The notes under the pieces: generated by a model
The model's input: only the letters and a program-made list of their open reading frames with translations
What the model was told of the DNA's origin: nothing
The model's database searches: none
Translations under genes and position numbers: made by a program
Assembly: GCA_963601575.1 (NCBI GenBank)
Contig: CAVCFO010000002.1
Span: forward strand, 61,094 to 125,093
Source: CAG-238 sp963601575
GTDB taxonomy: Bacteria > Bacillota > Clostridia > Peptostreptococcales > Anaerovoracaceae
Length of the DNA: 64,000 bases
Direction of reading: 5' to 3'
In this document: piece after piece, positions 49,712-58,296 of the stretch
Layout: the number at the start of each line of letters is the position of its first letter
Position numbering within the stretch: the first letter of the stretch is position 1

Positions 49712-50725
49712 ATGATAGAAATTAAAAATCTTTCTAAAACATTCACAGGGGCAGGCGATACCGTAGAAGCACTCAAAAATATCTCCATCACAATTGCTGA
49801 TGGGGATATTTATGGCATTATCGGTATGAGCGGAGCCGGAAAAAGCACCCTCGTGCGATGCATAAATATGTTGGAGCGCCCCACTGAGGGCAGCGTTCTG
49901 ATCGACGGCTGCGACCTTGGGACCCTTTCCGAGGCGGAGCTTAGAAAAGTTCGCAGAAATGTTACTATGATATTCCAAAGTTTCAATCTTCTGGCGCAGC
50001 GCACCTGTATCAAGAACATCTGCTTTCCGCTGGAGCTTGCGGGAGTTCCCAAGGCAGACGCAAAAAAACGTGCCATGGAGCTGCTTGAGCTTGTCGGGCT
50101 TCCGGACAAGGCGGACGCATATCCTGCACAGCTTTCCGGCGGGCAGCAGCAGCGAATCGCCATTGCAAGAGCCCTTGCAACGGATCCGAAGATCCTGCTC
50201 TGCGACGAGGCCACCAGCGCCCTCGACCCGAATACCACCCATTCCGTACTTTCACTCATAAAAGACATCAACAAGAAGCTTGGGATCACGGTTATCATCA
50301 TCACTCACCAAATGAGCGTAGTCGAGGAAGTCTGCAACAAGGTTGCCATTCTCGATCACGGCGAAGTTGTGGAAAAAGGCGCGGTTTCCGAAGTTTTCAG
50401 CAAGCCGAAATCACAGGCCGCAAAGAAGCTGGTTTTCCCGGACGGAATCACAGAAACTCTGCCGCTTAACGAGGACGAGCACCGCATCCGTATCGTTTTC
50501 AACGGTGCAGATGCAACCAACACTCCCCTTATCGCAAAGCTTGCCATGGACAAAAATATTGCGGCTAATATTCTGGCGGCAAACACAAAGTCCATCGAGG
50601 GAAAAGCCTATGGCAATATGCTTCTTGGGATCTCCGGAAGCGATGACACGGTGCAGCAGGCGATTTCCTATCTTGGAGAAATCAGCAATGTAATTATCGA
50701 GGAGGTGAACGAAGATGTTAGATAG
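49712..50725 (+). CDS. metN: Methionine ABC transporter ATP-binding protein
   Basis: The 337-residue ATPase has Walker A GMSGAGKST (near 38-46), signature LSGGQQQR, Walker B ILLCDEATSALDP and an H-loop in VIIITHQMSVVEEV. Residues 260-335 form the C-terminal NIL domain that senses intracellular methionine and shuts off transport in the E. coli enzyme. It lies 18 bases after metQ and overlaps metI by 11. Confidence 0.95.
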   Translation: MIEIKNLSKTFTGAGDTVEALKNISITIADGDIYGIIGMSGAGKSTLVRCINMLERPTEGSVLIDGCDLGTLSEAELRKVRRNVTMIFQSFNLLAQRTCIKNICFPLELAGVPKADAKKRAMELLELVGLPDKADAYPAQLSGGQQQRIAIARALATDPKILLCDEATSALDPNTTHSVLSLIKDINKKLGITVIIITHQMSVVEEVCNKVAILDHGEVVEKGAVSEVFSKPKSQAAKKLVFPDGITETLPLNEDEHRIRIVFNGADATNTPLIAKLAMDKNIAANILAANTKSIEGKAYGNMLLGISGSDDTVQQAISYLGEISNVIIEEVNEDVR

Positions 50726-51419
50726 CATATTTGCATCCGAAAGCGTGCAGGAGGCTCTCAGCATACTCCAAACCGAATTTCCTCTGGCAATTTGGGAAAC
50801 ATTCTATGTAACGATTTTATCCACGCTCTTTGCATCAATCATCGGACTGCCTCTTGGCGTTCTGGTGACGGTAGGCGGCAAGGACGGAATTTTGCCACTT
50901 CCGAAGTGGCTCATGGCAGTTTTGGATGTTTTCATAAACCTGCTGCGTTCGGTTCCTTTCCTGATTTTGATGATTATGGTAATTCCGCTCACAAGGCTGA
51001 TCGTGGGAACTCCGGTAGGCACCGTGGCATCCATCGTGCCCCTTACCATCGCAGCGTTTCCATTCATCGCAAGGCTTGTGGAGAGCAGCCTGCGTGAGGT
51101 CAGCCCCAACATAATCGAGGCGGCTCAGAGCATGGGCGCAACTCCGCTTCAAATCATCGTAAAAGTTTTGATTCCGGAAAGCGTTCCGTCACTTATTTCT
51201 AACGCAACTATTGCAATTACCACCGTTTTGGGGTATTCTGCTATGAGTGGGATCATCGGCGGCGGAGGTCTGGGAAAAATCGCCATCAACTATGGCTACT
51301 ACCGCTACAAGACTCTGGTTATGATTTTGGCGGTAATCCTGCTGATTATCATGGTTCAGGTTTTCCAGAGCCTCGGCACCCACCTAGTTAAGAAATCAGA
51401 CAAAAGGAGTTTCGATTAG
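50715..51419 (+). CDS. metI: Methionine ABC transporter permease
   Basis: The 234-residue permease has five helices and the MetI signature (LLRSVPFLILMIMVIPLTRL, EEA-loop EVSPNIIEAAQSMGATPLQI, GYSAMSGIIGGGGLGKIAINYGYYR). It completes MetQNI. The ribosome site GAGGTG lies within metN. The stop is only 2 bases before the ABC-F gene, which may be co-transcribed. Confidence 0.95.
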   Translation: MLDSIFASESVQEALSILQTEFPLAIWETFYVTILSTLFASIIGLPLGVLVTVGGKDGILPLPKWLMAVLDVFINLLRSVPFLILMIMVIPLTRLIVGTPVGTVASIVPLTIAAFPFIARLVESSLREVSPNIIEAAQSMGATPLQIIVKVLIPESVPSLISNATIAITTVLGYSAMSGIIGGGGLGKIAINYGYYRYKTLVMILAVILLIIMVQVFQSLGTHLVKKSDKRSFD

Positions 51420-51421
51420 GC

Positions 51422-52987
51422 ATGAGTTTACTCACGGTAGAAAATGTAACCCACGGTTTTGGCGCGAGGCAAATCCTCGAGGATGCGTCCTTTAGGCTGC
51501 GGAGTGGCGAGCATATCGGTCTTATCGGCGCCAACGGCGAGGGAAAATCAACTTTCCTCAATATTATAACGGGAAAAATCCAGCCGGATTCGGGGAGTAT
51601 CGCATGGTCGCGGCATGTCAGCGTAGGTTACCTCGACCAACATTCGGTTTTGAAAAAGGGCATGACGATTCGCGACGTTCTTCGCACCGCATTCAATCAT
51701 ATGTACGAGTTAGAAAGGGAAATGCTGAAAATTTACGAGGATATGGCTCTTGCCGAAAATGCAGACAGGATGGACGAGATGATGGAAGATGCCGGAGAAA
51801 TCCAGCAGATCCTCGAATACAGCGGCTTTTATCAGCTGGACGCGAAAATAAGCGAGATTGCAGGAGGGCTTGGGCTTCGGGACATCGGCCTTGACAGAGA
51901 TGTTGCCGACCTTTCCGGTGGGCAGCGCACCAAGGTGCTGCTTGTGAAGATTTTGCTGGAAAACCCGTCGATTTTGATACTTGACGAACCCACAAACTAT
52001 CTGGATCATGAGCATATCGTGTGGCTCACCGGATATTTGCAGAATTACGAGAACGCTTTTATTCTCGTTTCACACGACATGGAATTTTTGAACTCCGTAG
52101 TTAATGTAATATATAATCTTGATGGCGGCAATCTCACTCGCTATACCGGCGATTACGAGAATTTCCGCCGTATGTACGATATTCAGAAGGCGCAGGAAAA
52201 GGCTGCTTACGAAAGACAGCAGCAAGAAATCGAGAAGTTAGAAGAATTTATCGCAAGAAACAAGGCTCGTGTTGCCACCCGTGGCATGGCAAATTCCCGC
52301 CAAAAGCAGCTGGACAAGATGGAAATTCTTGAACGTCCCACAGAAAAAATCAAACCGGAATTTAACTTCCTCATGGCCAGGACCCCCAGCCGCTTCGTGG
52401 CAACGGCGAAAGACTTGGTAATCGGTTACAGCAAGGATGAGCCTCTCACAAAACCCGTGTCATTTGCACTTGAGCGAGGTCAAAAGGTGGCGATCGTAGG
52501 CACCAACGGCCTCGGAAAATCCACGCTGCTAAAGACAATTCTCGGAAAGCTTTCGCCCCTGTCAGGCGATGTTCATCTCGGAGATTATCTTTTTCCGGGA
52601 TATTTTGAGCAGGAGGCGGCGCGGGATTCTGCAGAAACAGCCCTCGATACCTTCTGGGCGCAGTTTCCGTCCATGGAAAACCGCCAGGTGCGCCTTTGTC
52701 TTGCAAAGTGCGGGCTGACAAACGAACATATCACAAGTCAGATGCGTGTGCTATCCGGCGGCGAAAATGCCAAGGTACGGCTTGCCATCGTCATGAACCG
52801 CGAGCATAACTGGCTGGTGCTGGACGAACCTACAAATCACCTGGATGTGGACGCAAAGGACGAGCTAAAACGCGCCCTGAGCGAATTTCCGGGTACGATT
52901 TTGCTGGTTTCACATGACCCGCTTTTCTATGAAGATTTTGTTACCGACGTCTGGAACGTGGAGGACTGGACGACAAAAATAGTATAG
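51422..52987 (+). CDS. ABC-F family ATPase (translation factor type)
   Basis: The 521-residue protein has two ABC domains without membrane parts: Walker A GANGEGKST (near 37) and GTNGLGKST (near 360), signatures LSGGQRTK and LSGGENAK, and Walker B ILDEPTNYLD and VLDEPTNHLD. The linker between them (about 245-305) is rich in Lys, Glu and Arg and would reach into the ribosome. It resembles YkpA/YbiT-like housekeeping factors more than antibiotic-resistance types, which usually have longer linkers. Two bases separate it from metI, so it may respond to the same attenuator. Confidence 0.92.
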   Translation: MSLLTVENVTHGFGARQILEDASFRLRSGEHIGLIGANGEGKSTFLNIITGKIQPDSGSIAWSRHVSVGYLDQHSVLKKGMTIRDVLRTAFNHMYELEREMLKIYEDMALAENADRMDEMMEDAGEIQQILEYSGFYQLDAKISEIAGGLGLRDIGLDRDVADLSGGQRTKVLLVKILLENPSILILDEPTNYLDHEHIVWLTGYLQNYENAFILVSHDMEFLNSVVNVIYNLDGGNLTRYTGDYENFRRMYDIQKAQEKAAYERQQQEIEKLEEFIARNKARVATRGMANSRQKQLDKMEILERPTEKIKPEFNFLMARTPSRFVATAKDLVIGYSKDEPLTKPVSFALERGQKVAIVGTNGLGKSTLLKTILGKLSPLSGDVHLGDYLFPGYFEQEAARDSAETALDTFWAQFPSMENRQVRLCLAKCGLTNEHITSQMRVLSGGENAKVRLAIVMNREHNWLVLDEPTNHLDVDAKDELKRALSEFPGTILLVSHDPLFYEDFVTDVWNVEDWTTKIV

Positions 52988-53047
52988 GCGTGCGCAAAGC
53001 AGTTTGCTCCGAACCTCGCGAGGCGCCTTTATTGCTAGAATGCATAA

Positions 53048-53145
53048 AAGCCGAAGACAAAATTGCGTAAGCGCGATTCCGCAGAGGGCAGGCAGAATTT
53101 CCGGCCCTGAGGACGCGCGCCCGAGCACTTTATGTCCTTCGGCTT
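53048..53145. repeat. Long nested hairpin between converging genes
   Basis: AAGCCGAAGACA (53048-53059) pairs with TGTCCTTCGGCTT (53133-53145) with one bulge. GCGCG (53071-53075) pairs with CGCGC (53114-53118), and AGGGC (53085-53089) with GCCCT (53104-53108). The three helices are coaxially nested over about 98 bases. It may terminate both converging genes or be a structured RNA; no known family is recognised. Confidence 0.6.
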
Positions 53146-53183
53146 CTGTTTAGTGTGTCTTGTGGGCAAACTGCCTTTTACCT

Positions 53184-54353
53184 TCACTCCACGTATGCTC
53201 GGTCAAACTCCACCACCGCGCAAAAGCTCGGATCATAGGCGTAAACCGCCTCTTCGAAAGCAGCCTCGATTTCCTCATTTGATAGCTTGCAGCCAGCCGT
53301 GAGCGCCACATCGAAAACCACGTTCGTGTGAGTTGGCCCCGGCACGATTCTAAGGTCGTGGAAGTTTTGAACCCCTTCGAGCCTGCCGGCAGTTTCAAGC
53401 AAAATGTGCTTCAGTGGCTCCCTGTTCGGGTCCCGAAGATTTATCGGGTCCATGTGAACCGTGCAATGAATATCCAGCCGTTTTGCGATTTCATGCTCGA
53501 TATTGTCAATCATATCGTGACTTTCCATCACATCCACCGCCGCGTCCACCTCCACGTGAAGGGAAGCGAAAACCTTTCCCGGTCCGTAATTATGCACCGC
53601 AAGGTCGTGAAGCCCCAAAACTCCCTCATAGCTATTTGCAATATCCTCGATTTCCTTTACCATTTCCGGATCCGGTGCCTCTCCCAGCAACGGGCTCACC
53701 GTCTCCCGCACAAGTCCGATTCCCGAGCAGACTATAAACAGCGCAACGAGAACGCCCATATAACCGTCGATTTGCACATCAAAAACGTGTCCGATAATCA
53801 CGCTGATAAGCACCGCCGATGTTGATATCACATCGTTTCGGCTGTCCGCCCCCGTCGCCGCAAGGGTCATGGAGTTGATGCGCTTTCCTGCGGAAATATT
53901 GAAGCTCGCCTGCCAGATTTTTATTATTATCGCAAGCACAAGCACGATTACCACCGCAGGGCTGAATTCTGTCGGCGTCGGGCTAAGAATCTTTTCGATA
54001 GAGCCTTTTCCAAGCTCCAGCCCCACCACAATGATGATAACGGACACCAAAAGTCCCGCAAGATACTCGATTCTCGCGTGGCCGTAGGGATGCTCCTTGT
54101 CCTCCGGAAGTCCCGCTAATTTAAACCCGATCAGGGTGATCAGCGACGAGGACGCATCCGCAAGGTTATTCACCGCGTCCGCCACGATGGCGATGCTACC
54201 GGAAATAAGTCCTACGAGTATTTTCATCACGCAGAGCAAGGTATTGGAAAGTATCCCGACGATTCCTGCCAGCTTTCCGTAGCTATCTCGCACCCCTAGG
54301 TCCTTGACATTTTCCCAATCCTTTATGAAGGTTTTGAAAATAAAATTATTCAT
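53184..54353 (-). CDS. Cation diffusion facilitator (CDF) transporter
   Basis: The 389-residue protein starts at ATG 54353 after AGGAGAGG. Six helices in the first 215 residues carry the metal-site motifs DAVNNLADASSSL (helix 2) and DSRNDVISTSAV (helix 5). A cytoplasmic CDF C-terminal domain (about 220-300, VLGLHDLAVHNYGPG, ASLHVEVDA) and a further 80-residue domain follow. The extended C-terminus is typical of MamM/FieF-like clostridial members. It exports zinc, iron or manganese against protons. It overlaps the TSCPD gene by 8 bases. Confidence 0.9.
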   Translation of the reverse strand: MNNFIFKTFIKDWENVKDLGVRDSYGKLAGIVGILSNTLLCVMKILVGLISGSIAIVADAVNNLADASSSLITLIGFKLAGLPEDKEHPYGHARIEYLAGLLVSVIIIVVGLELGKGSIEKILSPTPTEFSPAVVIVLVLAIIIKIWQASFNISAGKRINSMTLAATGADSRNDVISTSAVLISVIIGHVFDVQIDGYMGVLVALFIVCSGIGLVRETVSPLLGEAPDPEMVKEIEDIANSYEGVLGLHDLAVHNYGPGKVFASLHVEVDAAVDVMESHDMIDNIEHEIAKRLDIHCTVHMDPINLRDPNREPLKHILLETAGRLEGVQNFHDLRIVPGPTHTNVVFDVALTAGCKLSNEEIEAAFEEAVYAYDPSFCAVVEFDRAYVE

Positions 54354-54597
54354 GGGCAATAGCCTCTCCTATGGCTTTTACCAGCTGATCTGGGCAAGAA
54401 GTGTTCTTGAATCCGCAGGTGATCCCTTCAAGCTTCTCCTTTATATCCTCATATTTCATGCCCTTTACGAGGGTGGAAATCGCCTTCAAATTTCCGTTGC
54501 AGCCCCCGATAAATTCCACATTTTTCACAACATCTCCCTCCATGTCCAGCAAAATCATGCGGGAACAGGTTCCGGCTGTCCTATATTCGTATTTCAT
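54346..54597 (-). CDS. TSCPD domain protein (TIGR03905-like)
   Basis: The 83-residue protein has the TSCPD pattern: RTAGTCSRMILLDMEGDVVK, GGCNGNLKAISTLVKGM, and a C-terminal cysteine pair GITCGFKNTSCPDQL. The domain also occurs at the end of class II ribonucleotide reductases; stand-alone copies are of unknown function and probably bind metal through the cysteines. Its overlap with the CDF gene suggests joint expression. Confidence 0.85.
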   Translation of the reverse strand: MKYEYRTAGTCSRMILLDMEGDVVKNVEFIGGCNGNLKAISTLVKGMKYEDIKEKLEGITCGFKNTSCPDQLVKAIGEAIAHE

Positions 54598-54690
54598 CTA
54601 AAATTCTCCTTTCAAACTTCCGATAGCTAATGTATAATTGTTTTGCAATAGCTTTAAGTATAACACGAATAACGCAAAAAAGGTACACAA

Positions 54691-55536
54691 ATGAACAAAA
54701 ATAACATTTTTATCAAGGCAATCGAAGAAAAATACGAAAGATTCTGCGATTATTATACGATTATGAATAGCGACTTTCTCAGTATCGAGCAGCAAAGCGC
54801 CATCTCGGGATTTATGAGGTCGCACGCAAAGGATGGCGTGTATTTTTACGGCGGCTACGGCGAGGCGGAGCGCAGAATGGCAGTATTTCTGCCGGATTAT
54901 ACCGAGGCGGCGGGGAAAATTGCCGCCCTGCCGCGGGACCTTGAGAAATGTGAAAAATCTGAGAAAACAAGCCGCATCCTCAGCGAATTTTTTGAAACAA
55001 ACGAAGATTCCTGCCCCATTTCGGTGCTTGAAGTGTCCGTGCCTCCCGCCGAGCGCAAAGTTCTCAGTCATCGCGACTATCTGGGCGCCTTGATGGGGGA
55101 GGGCATCAAACGAGAAAAGGTCGGCGATATTCTCGTCTCGGAAAAAGGCGCGAAAATCATCGTGGTTTCGGAGCTTTGCGACTACCTTGTCCAAAATTTC
55201 AGTCAGGTGGGAGCCGTAAGCGTCCGTGCTAAGAAAGCGCCAATTTCTGCCCTAAAGACCGTGGAAATCAAAACTTCCCTCCTAAAATTCACCGTATCAT
55301 CACCCAGAATTGATAATATACTTGTAGGAATATTCGGGATCTCCCGAAAAGACGCGCAAAATTATATCTCTCGCGGAAAAGTCTTTGTTTCGGGCCTGGA
55401 AATCTCAAAGCCCGACATGACGCTTCGGGGCGGAGAAAAAATCGTTTTGCGCGGCATGGGAAAAGCAATTTATCAAGGAGTTTCAGGCTCTTCAAAAAAA
55501 GGAAAGCTCTACGCCGCCGCAGAAAAATACATTTAG
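54691..55536 (+). CDS. ylmH: YlmH-like S4 domain RNA-binding protein
   Basis: The 281-residue protein has the YlmH layout: a 180-residue N-terminal part (LSIEQQSAISGFMRSHA, YFYGGYGEAERRMAVFLPDY, HRDYLGALMGEGIKREKVGD) and a C-terminal S4 domain (about 205-270, GISRKDAQNYISRGKVFVSG). YlmH binds ribosomal RNA or stalled 50S subunits and is usually beside the ylm/divIVA genes; here it stands alone. It is divergent from the TSCPD/CDF pair with a 93-base gap. Confidence 0.9.
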   Translation: MNKNNIFIKAIEEKYERFCDYYTIMNSDFLSIEQQSAISGFMRSHAKDGVYFYGGYGEAERRMAVFLPDYTEAAGKIAALPRDLEKCEKSEKTSRILSEFFETNEDSCPISVLEVSVPPAERKVLSHRDYLGALMGEGIKREKVGDILVSEKGAKIIVVSELCDYLVQNFSQVGAVSVRAKKAPISALKTVEIKTSLLKFTVSSPRIDNILVGIFGISRKDAQNYISRGKVFVSGLEISKPDMTLRGGEKIVLRGMGKAIYQGVSGSSKKGKLYAAAEKYI

Positions 55537-55578
55537 CCCCCACTCTTATTGATGAGACTACGGACAGGAGGACATATC

Positions 55579-56307
55579 ATGGACAAAAAAGAACTGCCCA
55601 GAATCGCCGGAAAACTTCGCTCGAAGTATCTTGAAATGCCCCAGGAAATTTACAAGGCAAAGGGCCTTGTTATCATGGGTAAACGCATAAAATCCGTGAT
55701 TTTTACCACGGATATCGCAATAATCAGAAGCTGCAACGCAGACGCCGTGCTTGCTGTGTACCCTTTCACGCCGCAGCAGGTAATCTCCCAGTCCATAATC
55801 AATGTGGCTCCCATGCCTGTGTTTGTAGGCGTAGGCGGCGGAATTACCAACGGAATGCGCTCTGCGATAATCGCCAAGGACGCCGAGGGCGACGGCGCAT
55901 GGGGTGTGGTTGTAAACGCTCCCATGACCAACGAAAATATCGCAATGATAGATAAGGCTATCGACATTCCCATCATCGCCACCGTCATAAACGAGAATGC
56001 GGATATCGGCGCGCGCCTTGAGGCGGGGGTTTCAATTTTGAACGTCTCCGCGGCGTCACGAACCCCGGAGGTTGTTCGGGCGATTCGCGAGGGTTTTCCG
56101 ACGGTTCCTATCATCGCAACAGGTGGCCCCAGTGCCGAAAGCATTGTCAAAACCATCGAAGCAGGAGCAAACTGCATAAGCTACACGCCGCCATCAACTG
56201 CTGAGATCTTCGCGGACATCATGAAAAGTTACCGCGCCCAAGAAGACGCCGAGCATCAGGTTGTAGAGGAACAGATTACGATACTTGACGCACTGGAAAG
56301 CGTTTAG
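55579..56307 (+). CDS. Conserved beta/alpha-barrel protein, uncharacterised
   Basis: The 242-residue protein starts at ATG 55579 with AGGAGG upstream. It reads as a TIM-barrel enzyme with a C-terminal phosphate-binding site: VFVGVGGGITNGMRS, GVVVNAPMTNENIAMI, IIATVINENADIGARLEAGV, SILNVSAASRTPEVV and PIIATGGPSAESIVKTIEAG with ANCISYTPPS. Similar proteins in Clostridia are annotated only as hydrolases, without evidence. The GG motif and late glycine-rich strand suggest binding of a phosphorylated or FMN-like ligand. A terminator follows at 56324. Confidence 0.7.
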   Translation: MDKKELPRIAGKLRSKYLEMPQEIYKAKGLVIMGKRIKSVIFTTDIAIIRSCNADAVLAVYPFTPQQVISQSIINVAPMPVFVGVGGGITNGMRSAIIAKDAEGDGAWGVVVNAPMTNENIAMIDKAIDIPIIATVINENADIGARLEAGVSILNVSAASRTPEVVRAIREGFPTVPIIATGGPSAESIVKTIEAGANCISYTPPSTAEIFADIMKSYRAQEDAEHQVVEEQITILDALESV

Positions 56308-56323
56308 AGAACGTTATACGCCA

Positions 56324-56347
56324 AAAGCGGCTCTTTCGAGCCGCTTT
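56324..56347 (+). terminator. Terminator after barrel protein gene
   Basis: AAAGCGGCTC-TTTC-GAGCCGCTTT is a perfect 10-bp stem; the T-run after it is weak on this strand (CCGTTTG). Confidence 0.75.
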
Positions 56348-56380
56348 CCGTTTGTTTTCATGCCACAAAATTGTTCACAT

Positions 56381-56425
56381 GGGGCCTACGCATTAACGGG
56401 AAATAACCGTTAATGTGACAGCCCC
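56381..56425. repeat. Interrupted 45-bp palindrome
   Basis: GGGGC and GCATTAACGG pair with CCGTTAATGT and GCCCC around GAAATAA, with a 4-base internal loop. It overlaps the 3' end of the surface-protein fragment on the minus strand and could be its old terminator. Confidence 0.7.
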
Positions 56426-56571
56426 TTTAATTTAAACACTATTTCGTTCTCAGCCTCATCGTCAGCCGGGTCGAGATAAATCGCGTAGCTGGTGTATTCG
56501 AGGCACTTTCTGACTTCTCGCGCGTTTCCGTTTTTATCCCTTGACTTTAAAAATTCTTCAAGGTTCTTCCT
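56410..56571 (-). pseudogene. Fragment of a surface-protein domain
   Basis: The last 50 codons encode LEYTSYAIYLDPADDEAENE and IVFKLKGLSH. They match a segment near residue 555 of the large surface protein at 58297-61494 (FTSYAIYYNPDTDNSKREIV followed by FHVKK). No start or upstream domain exists, and the frame upstream runs antisense to the next fragment. It is a relic of a related surface-protein gene. Confidence 0.65.
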
Positions 56572-56587
56572 GTTGCCGCACCGCGGG

Positions 56588-56797
56588 ATGCTGTCCCGCG
56601 ACAAACTGCTTTGCCTGTGCATTGCCATGAAAGCCTCATTGGAAGAAACCCAGGAGCTTTTGTATCACGGGGGTTTTGCGCCGCTGTATGTACGTAGCCA
56701 GCGCGACAGCATTATCATCTTCGGAATCTCCCACAACGAAACTATTTTAGAAGTAAACGGCAATCTCTACGACCACGGCGAAGCATTGCTTGAATAA
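56588..56797 (+). pseudogene. C-terminal fragment of an XRE-like regulatory protein
   Basis: From ATG 56588 the frame reads RDKLLCLCIAMKASLEETQE, LLYHGGFAPLYVRSQRDSII, then IFGISHNETILEVNGNLYDHG. This resembles the helical end of a clostridial helix-turn-helix protein family that has S-(L/V)-E-E-T and P-L-Y-x-R-x-x-R-D motifs. The DNA-binding N-terminus is missing. The ATG lies in a CGCGGGATGCTGTCCCGCG palindrome, probably the junction with the surface-protein fragment. No ribosome site is seen. Confidence 0.6.
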
Positions 56798-56815
56798 TTT
56801 TTTGATCATTCTTTT

Positions 56816-56839
56816 CGCTCGCTAAGCGGGCGATTTTTT
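56816..56839 (+). terminator. Terminator after regulatory fragment
   Basis: CGCTCG and CGGGCG pair (one G-U) around CTAAG and are followed by A and six T. The remaining stretch to 57081 shows no gene. Confidence 0.7.
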
Positions 56840-57081
56840 ATTATCTCGTTAATACGAAAAACCGACTATTATAGACTGTGTCGAATTTTGTCGAAACTTT
56901 TTTGCTCTCGAATCCCATTATATCCCTTGCTTTTTGTCCCATGATGTGTTATTCTTAACTTGCAGATTTTGTATGCGTTTGACTCTCGGTGGTCGGGCGC
57001 ATTTGTGCCATGGCAGGTTTGATTCATTTGACACAGGACTTCGGGTGTTCGCGACGCCCGGAGCTGAGAAAAGGAGTACTT

Positions 57082-57987
57082 ATGAAGCAGAAAGACATTA
57101 GCAACTCGATTTACGACTCGCCGGATTTTCTTCCCTTTACGGATGACAATATTTTTATGAACGTCATGCGCAGTCCGGAGATTTGCCGCGGGATTTTGGA
57201 ACTTGTGCTTCCAAACGAGGAATTTGGGGAAATAAGAATCATGAATTCGCCCCACCCGTTTCTTGATGATGCAGAGGACGGAGAAAACGCATTGGCAAAT
57301 CTTACCTCGGAGACTCAGAAAACCTTGAAATTCGAAAGGGACGCTCACGGCGTGCGGTTTGACGCTTTCATAAAGAGCGATAAGCTGTGGGCGGAGATTG
57401 AAATGCAGACCGGTGCGGATTTGATACTGGGCAAGAGAGCTCGGTATTACCATGCAAACATGGACCTAGACTCTCTCGAACAGGGGGTTGCGTATGACAA
57501 GCTGAAACCGAGCTATGTTATCTTTATATGCACTTTTGACTATTATGGCATGGACAAGCCTGTGCATTTTTTCCGTTCGTGGGATCTGGAAAACAGCTTG
57601 TCATTTGATGATTTTTCGTTTACAATAGTGTTGAACTCTAAATGCTCTCCGGAGAAGGTTCCGGAGGCACTGAAGCCTTTTTATGAGTATTTAAACGATC
57701 CAAGCAAGAATCAGGCTTCGGAGCTGACACGCATGATAGACGAGCGAGTCAGGAAGTTCAATTCGGACGAATGGAGGAAGCGTTACATGACATTCGAATA
57801 TATGTTGAACGAGCGCGAGCGGAAAGGTTTGGAGCAAGGCATTGAGAAAGGTCTTGAGCAGGGTCGCAGCGAGGGCGAAGCTAAAAAGCAGCGGGAGATT
57901 GCGAAGAATTTCAAGCAGGCGGGAATTTCTATTGAGGTTATTGCCGAAAACACAGGATTATCCTGTGATGAAATCGAAAAATTATAA
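57082..57987 (+). CDS. PD-(D/E)XK nuclease family transposase-like protein
   Basis: The 301-residue protein starts at ATG 57082 after AAAAGGAG. It has the PDDEXK transposase-type layout: FLPFTDDNIFMNVMRSPEIC, then VRFDAFIKSDKLWAEIEMQT holding the acidic residues (D, then E-x-E/Q) of the nuclease core, and RARYYHANMDLDSLEQGVAY. GLEQGIEKGLEQGRSEGEAK repeats and a helix-turn-helix-like tail (IEVIAENTGLSCDEIEKL) follow. It belongs to the same broad group as the Rpn protein at 18497 but is clearly diverged. No terminal inverted repeats mark a transposon. Confidence 0.85.
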   Translation: MKQKDISNSIYDSPDFLPFTDDNIFMNVMRSPEICRGILELVLPNEEFGEIRIMNSPHPFLDDAEDGENALANLTSETQKTLKFERDAHGVRFDAFIKSDKLWAEIEMQTGADLILGKRARYYHANMDLDSLEQGVAYDKLKPSYVIFICTFDYYGMDKPVHFFRSWDLENSLSFDDFSFTIVLNSKCSPEKVPEALKPFYEYLNDPSKNQASELTRMIDERVRKFNSDEWRKRYMTFEYMLNERERKGLEQGIEKGLEQGRSEGEAKKQREIAKNFKQAGISIEVIAENTGLSCDEIEKL

Positions 57988-58000
57988 TATGCACTAACTA

Positions 58001-58048
58001 AAAAGCAACAGGTGCGGCTACATGCTCAGTCGTTCCTGTTGCTTTTTT
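58001..58048 (+). terminator. Terminator after the nuclease gene
   Basis: AAAAGCAACAGG pairs with CCTGTTGCTTTT around a 22-base loop, followed by T. Confidence 0.85.
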
Positions 58049-58069
58049 ATTTTGTTCGTTCACAACGCC

Positions 58070-58257
58070 GTAGCCAACAACGCCACGGGCGATTCTAATC
58101 TGCATCTACTCAGACGTAGAATTTTTCGTTCACCACCACATCGCGGTGGGTGATCCCGCTTTTTCGAAATGCGCAGGAAAAATCGTTCTCATGGAAGTTT
58201 CGAGGACATAAATTGTTCTGGCACGCGTCCTCGGTGCAAACATTTCTTGTTTGCACC
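58070..58257. repeat. Intergenic repeat element, copy 2, with hairpins
   Basis: CAACGCCACGGGCGATT (58080) and the AAATGCGCAGGAAAAATCG segment (58162-58185) are shared with 19663-19804. Further inverted repeats are CGAGGAC/GTCCTCG (58201-58207, 58227-58233) and GGTGCAAAC/GTTTGCACC (58233-58257). No gene is seen between 58049 and 58296. Confidence 0.6.
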
Positions 58258-58296
58258 TGCGGAATCGTGCTGCCGCAATTTTGTCTCTACGCCCTC

